Origin: Thermoclostridium caenicola
GTDB lineage: Bacteria > Bacillota > Clostridia > DSM-8532
DNA length: 35,432 bases
Assembly: GCF_900142095.1 (NCBI RefSeq)
Contig: NZ_FQZP01000024.1
Coordinates: 1 to 35,432, forward strand
Direction: 5' to 3'
Shown: piece by piece, positions 35,348 to 35,432 of the stretch
How the letters are laid out: each line of letters opens with the position of its first letter
How positions within the stretch are numbered: the stretch's first letter is position 1
The notes under the pieces: model-generated
Told to the model about the DNA's origin: nothing
Seen by the model: the letters and a program-made list of their open reading frames with translations, nothing else
Database searches by the model: none
Program-made: the position numbers and the translations under genes

Positions 35348-35380
35348 AAAAGTAAATTCCGGTTTGCAAAAGTAAATTCC
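35348..35380. repeat. Two 13-base direct repeats, possible end of another IS
   Basis: AAAAGTAAATTCC occurs at 35348-35360 and again at 35368-35380, 20 bases apart from start to start. Closely spaced short repeats of this kind are typical of IS21-type element ends. The rest of any such element would lie to the right of the window. Confidence 0.4.
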
Positions 35381-35432
35381 ACAGTTTTTGCAAAGCAAGA
35401 GAAATCTATATTTTTCGTGTTTTTTGATGAGT

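Overview
The window looks like a chromosome segment of an endospore-forming Clostridia-type Firmicute. It carries sigma-E with its protease SpoIIGA, sigma-G, DegS/DegU, NrdR, an AbrB-type regulator and the dgt-dnaG-rpoD macromolecular-synthesis block, and most genes have strong GGAGG-like ribosome sites. No rRNA, tRNA or CRISPR was seen. Almost all genes from 224 to 32934 lie on the minus strand. The exception is the asparagine-synthetase-like gene at 7642-9465. Both window ends carry AT-richer mobile DNA: an apparent IS transposase tail at the left edge and a complete DDE insertion sequence at the right.

Layout from left to right: (1) 224-4429, a membrane PP2C phosphatase, the degS-degU two-component pair and nrdR. 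(2) 4751-7327, the sporulation block spoIIGA-sigE-sigG. A long hairpin in the sigG leader buries its Shine-Dalgarno sequence. (3) 7642-9465, a divergent asparagine-synthetase homologue that has lost the catalytic residues of both active sites. (4) 9452-14688, uppS-cdsA-dxr-rseP-ispG, a tightly packed operon for isoprenoid precursors, undecaprenyl carrier, CDP-diacylglycerol and site-2 proteolysis. (5) 14910-17173, DUF4956, a VTC-type polyphosphate polymerase and an amidohydrolase. (6) 17253-28062, a Gram-positive Tad-like locus, in transcription order tadZ-like, tadA, tadB, tadC, tadE-like, a 1105-residue TadG-like/DUF5702 protein, a second TadE-like protein and a membrane FHA protein. It has a good sigma-A-type promoter upstream. 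(7) 28300-32934, rpoD, dnaG, dgt and abrB, with clear terminators after rpoD and abrB. (8) 33139-35432, a DUF2141-like gene with a damaged 5' end, the IS element, and a repeat pair that may be the edge of another element.

The most interesting parts are the Tad-like locus and the asparagine-synthetase pseudoenzyme. The Tad-like locus has a TadZ homologue without the Walker A lysine, no prepilin peptidase or pilin in the window, an unusually large coiled-coil pseudopilin and an FHA domain with a substituted phosphothreonine-binding serine. The pseudoenzyme sits back to back with the sigma-E operon. The sigG leader hairpin agrees with a mechanism I recall being described in Bacillus subtilis. 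All functions are read from sequence motifs and family knowledge; no database search was run.
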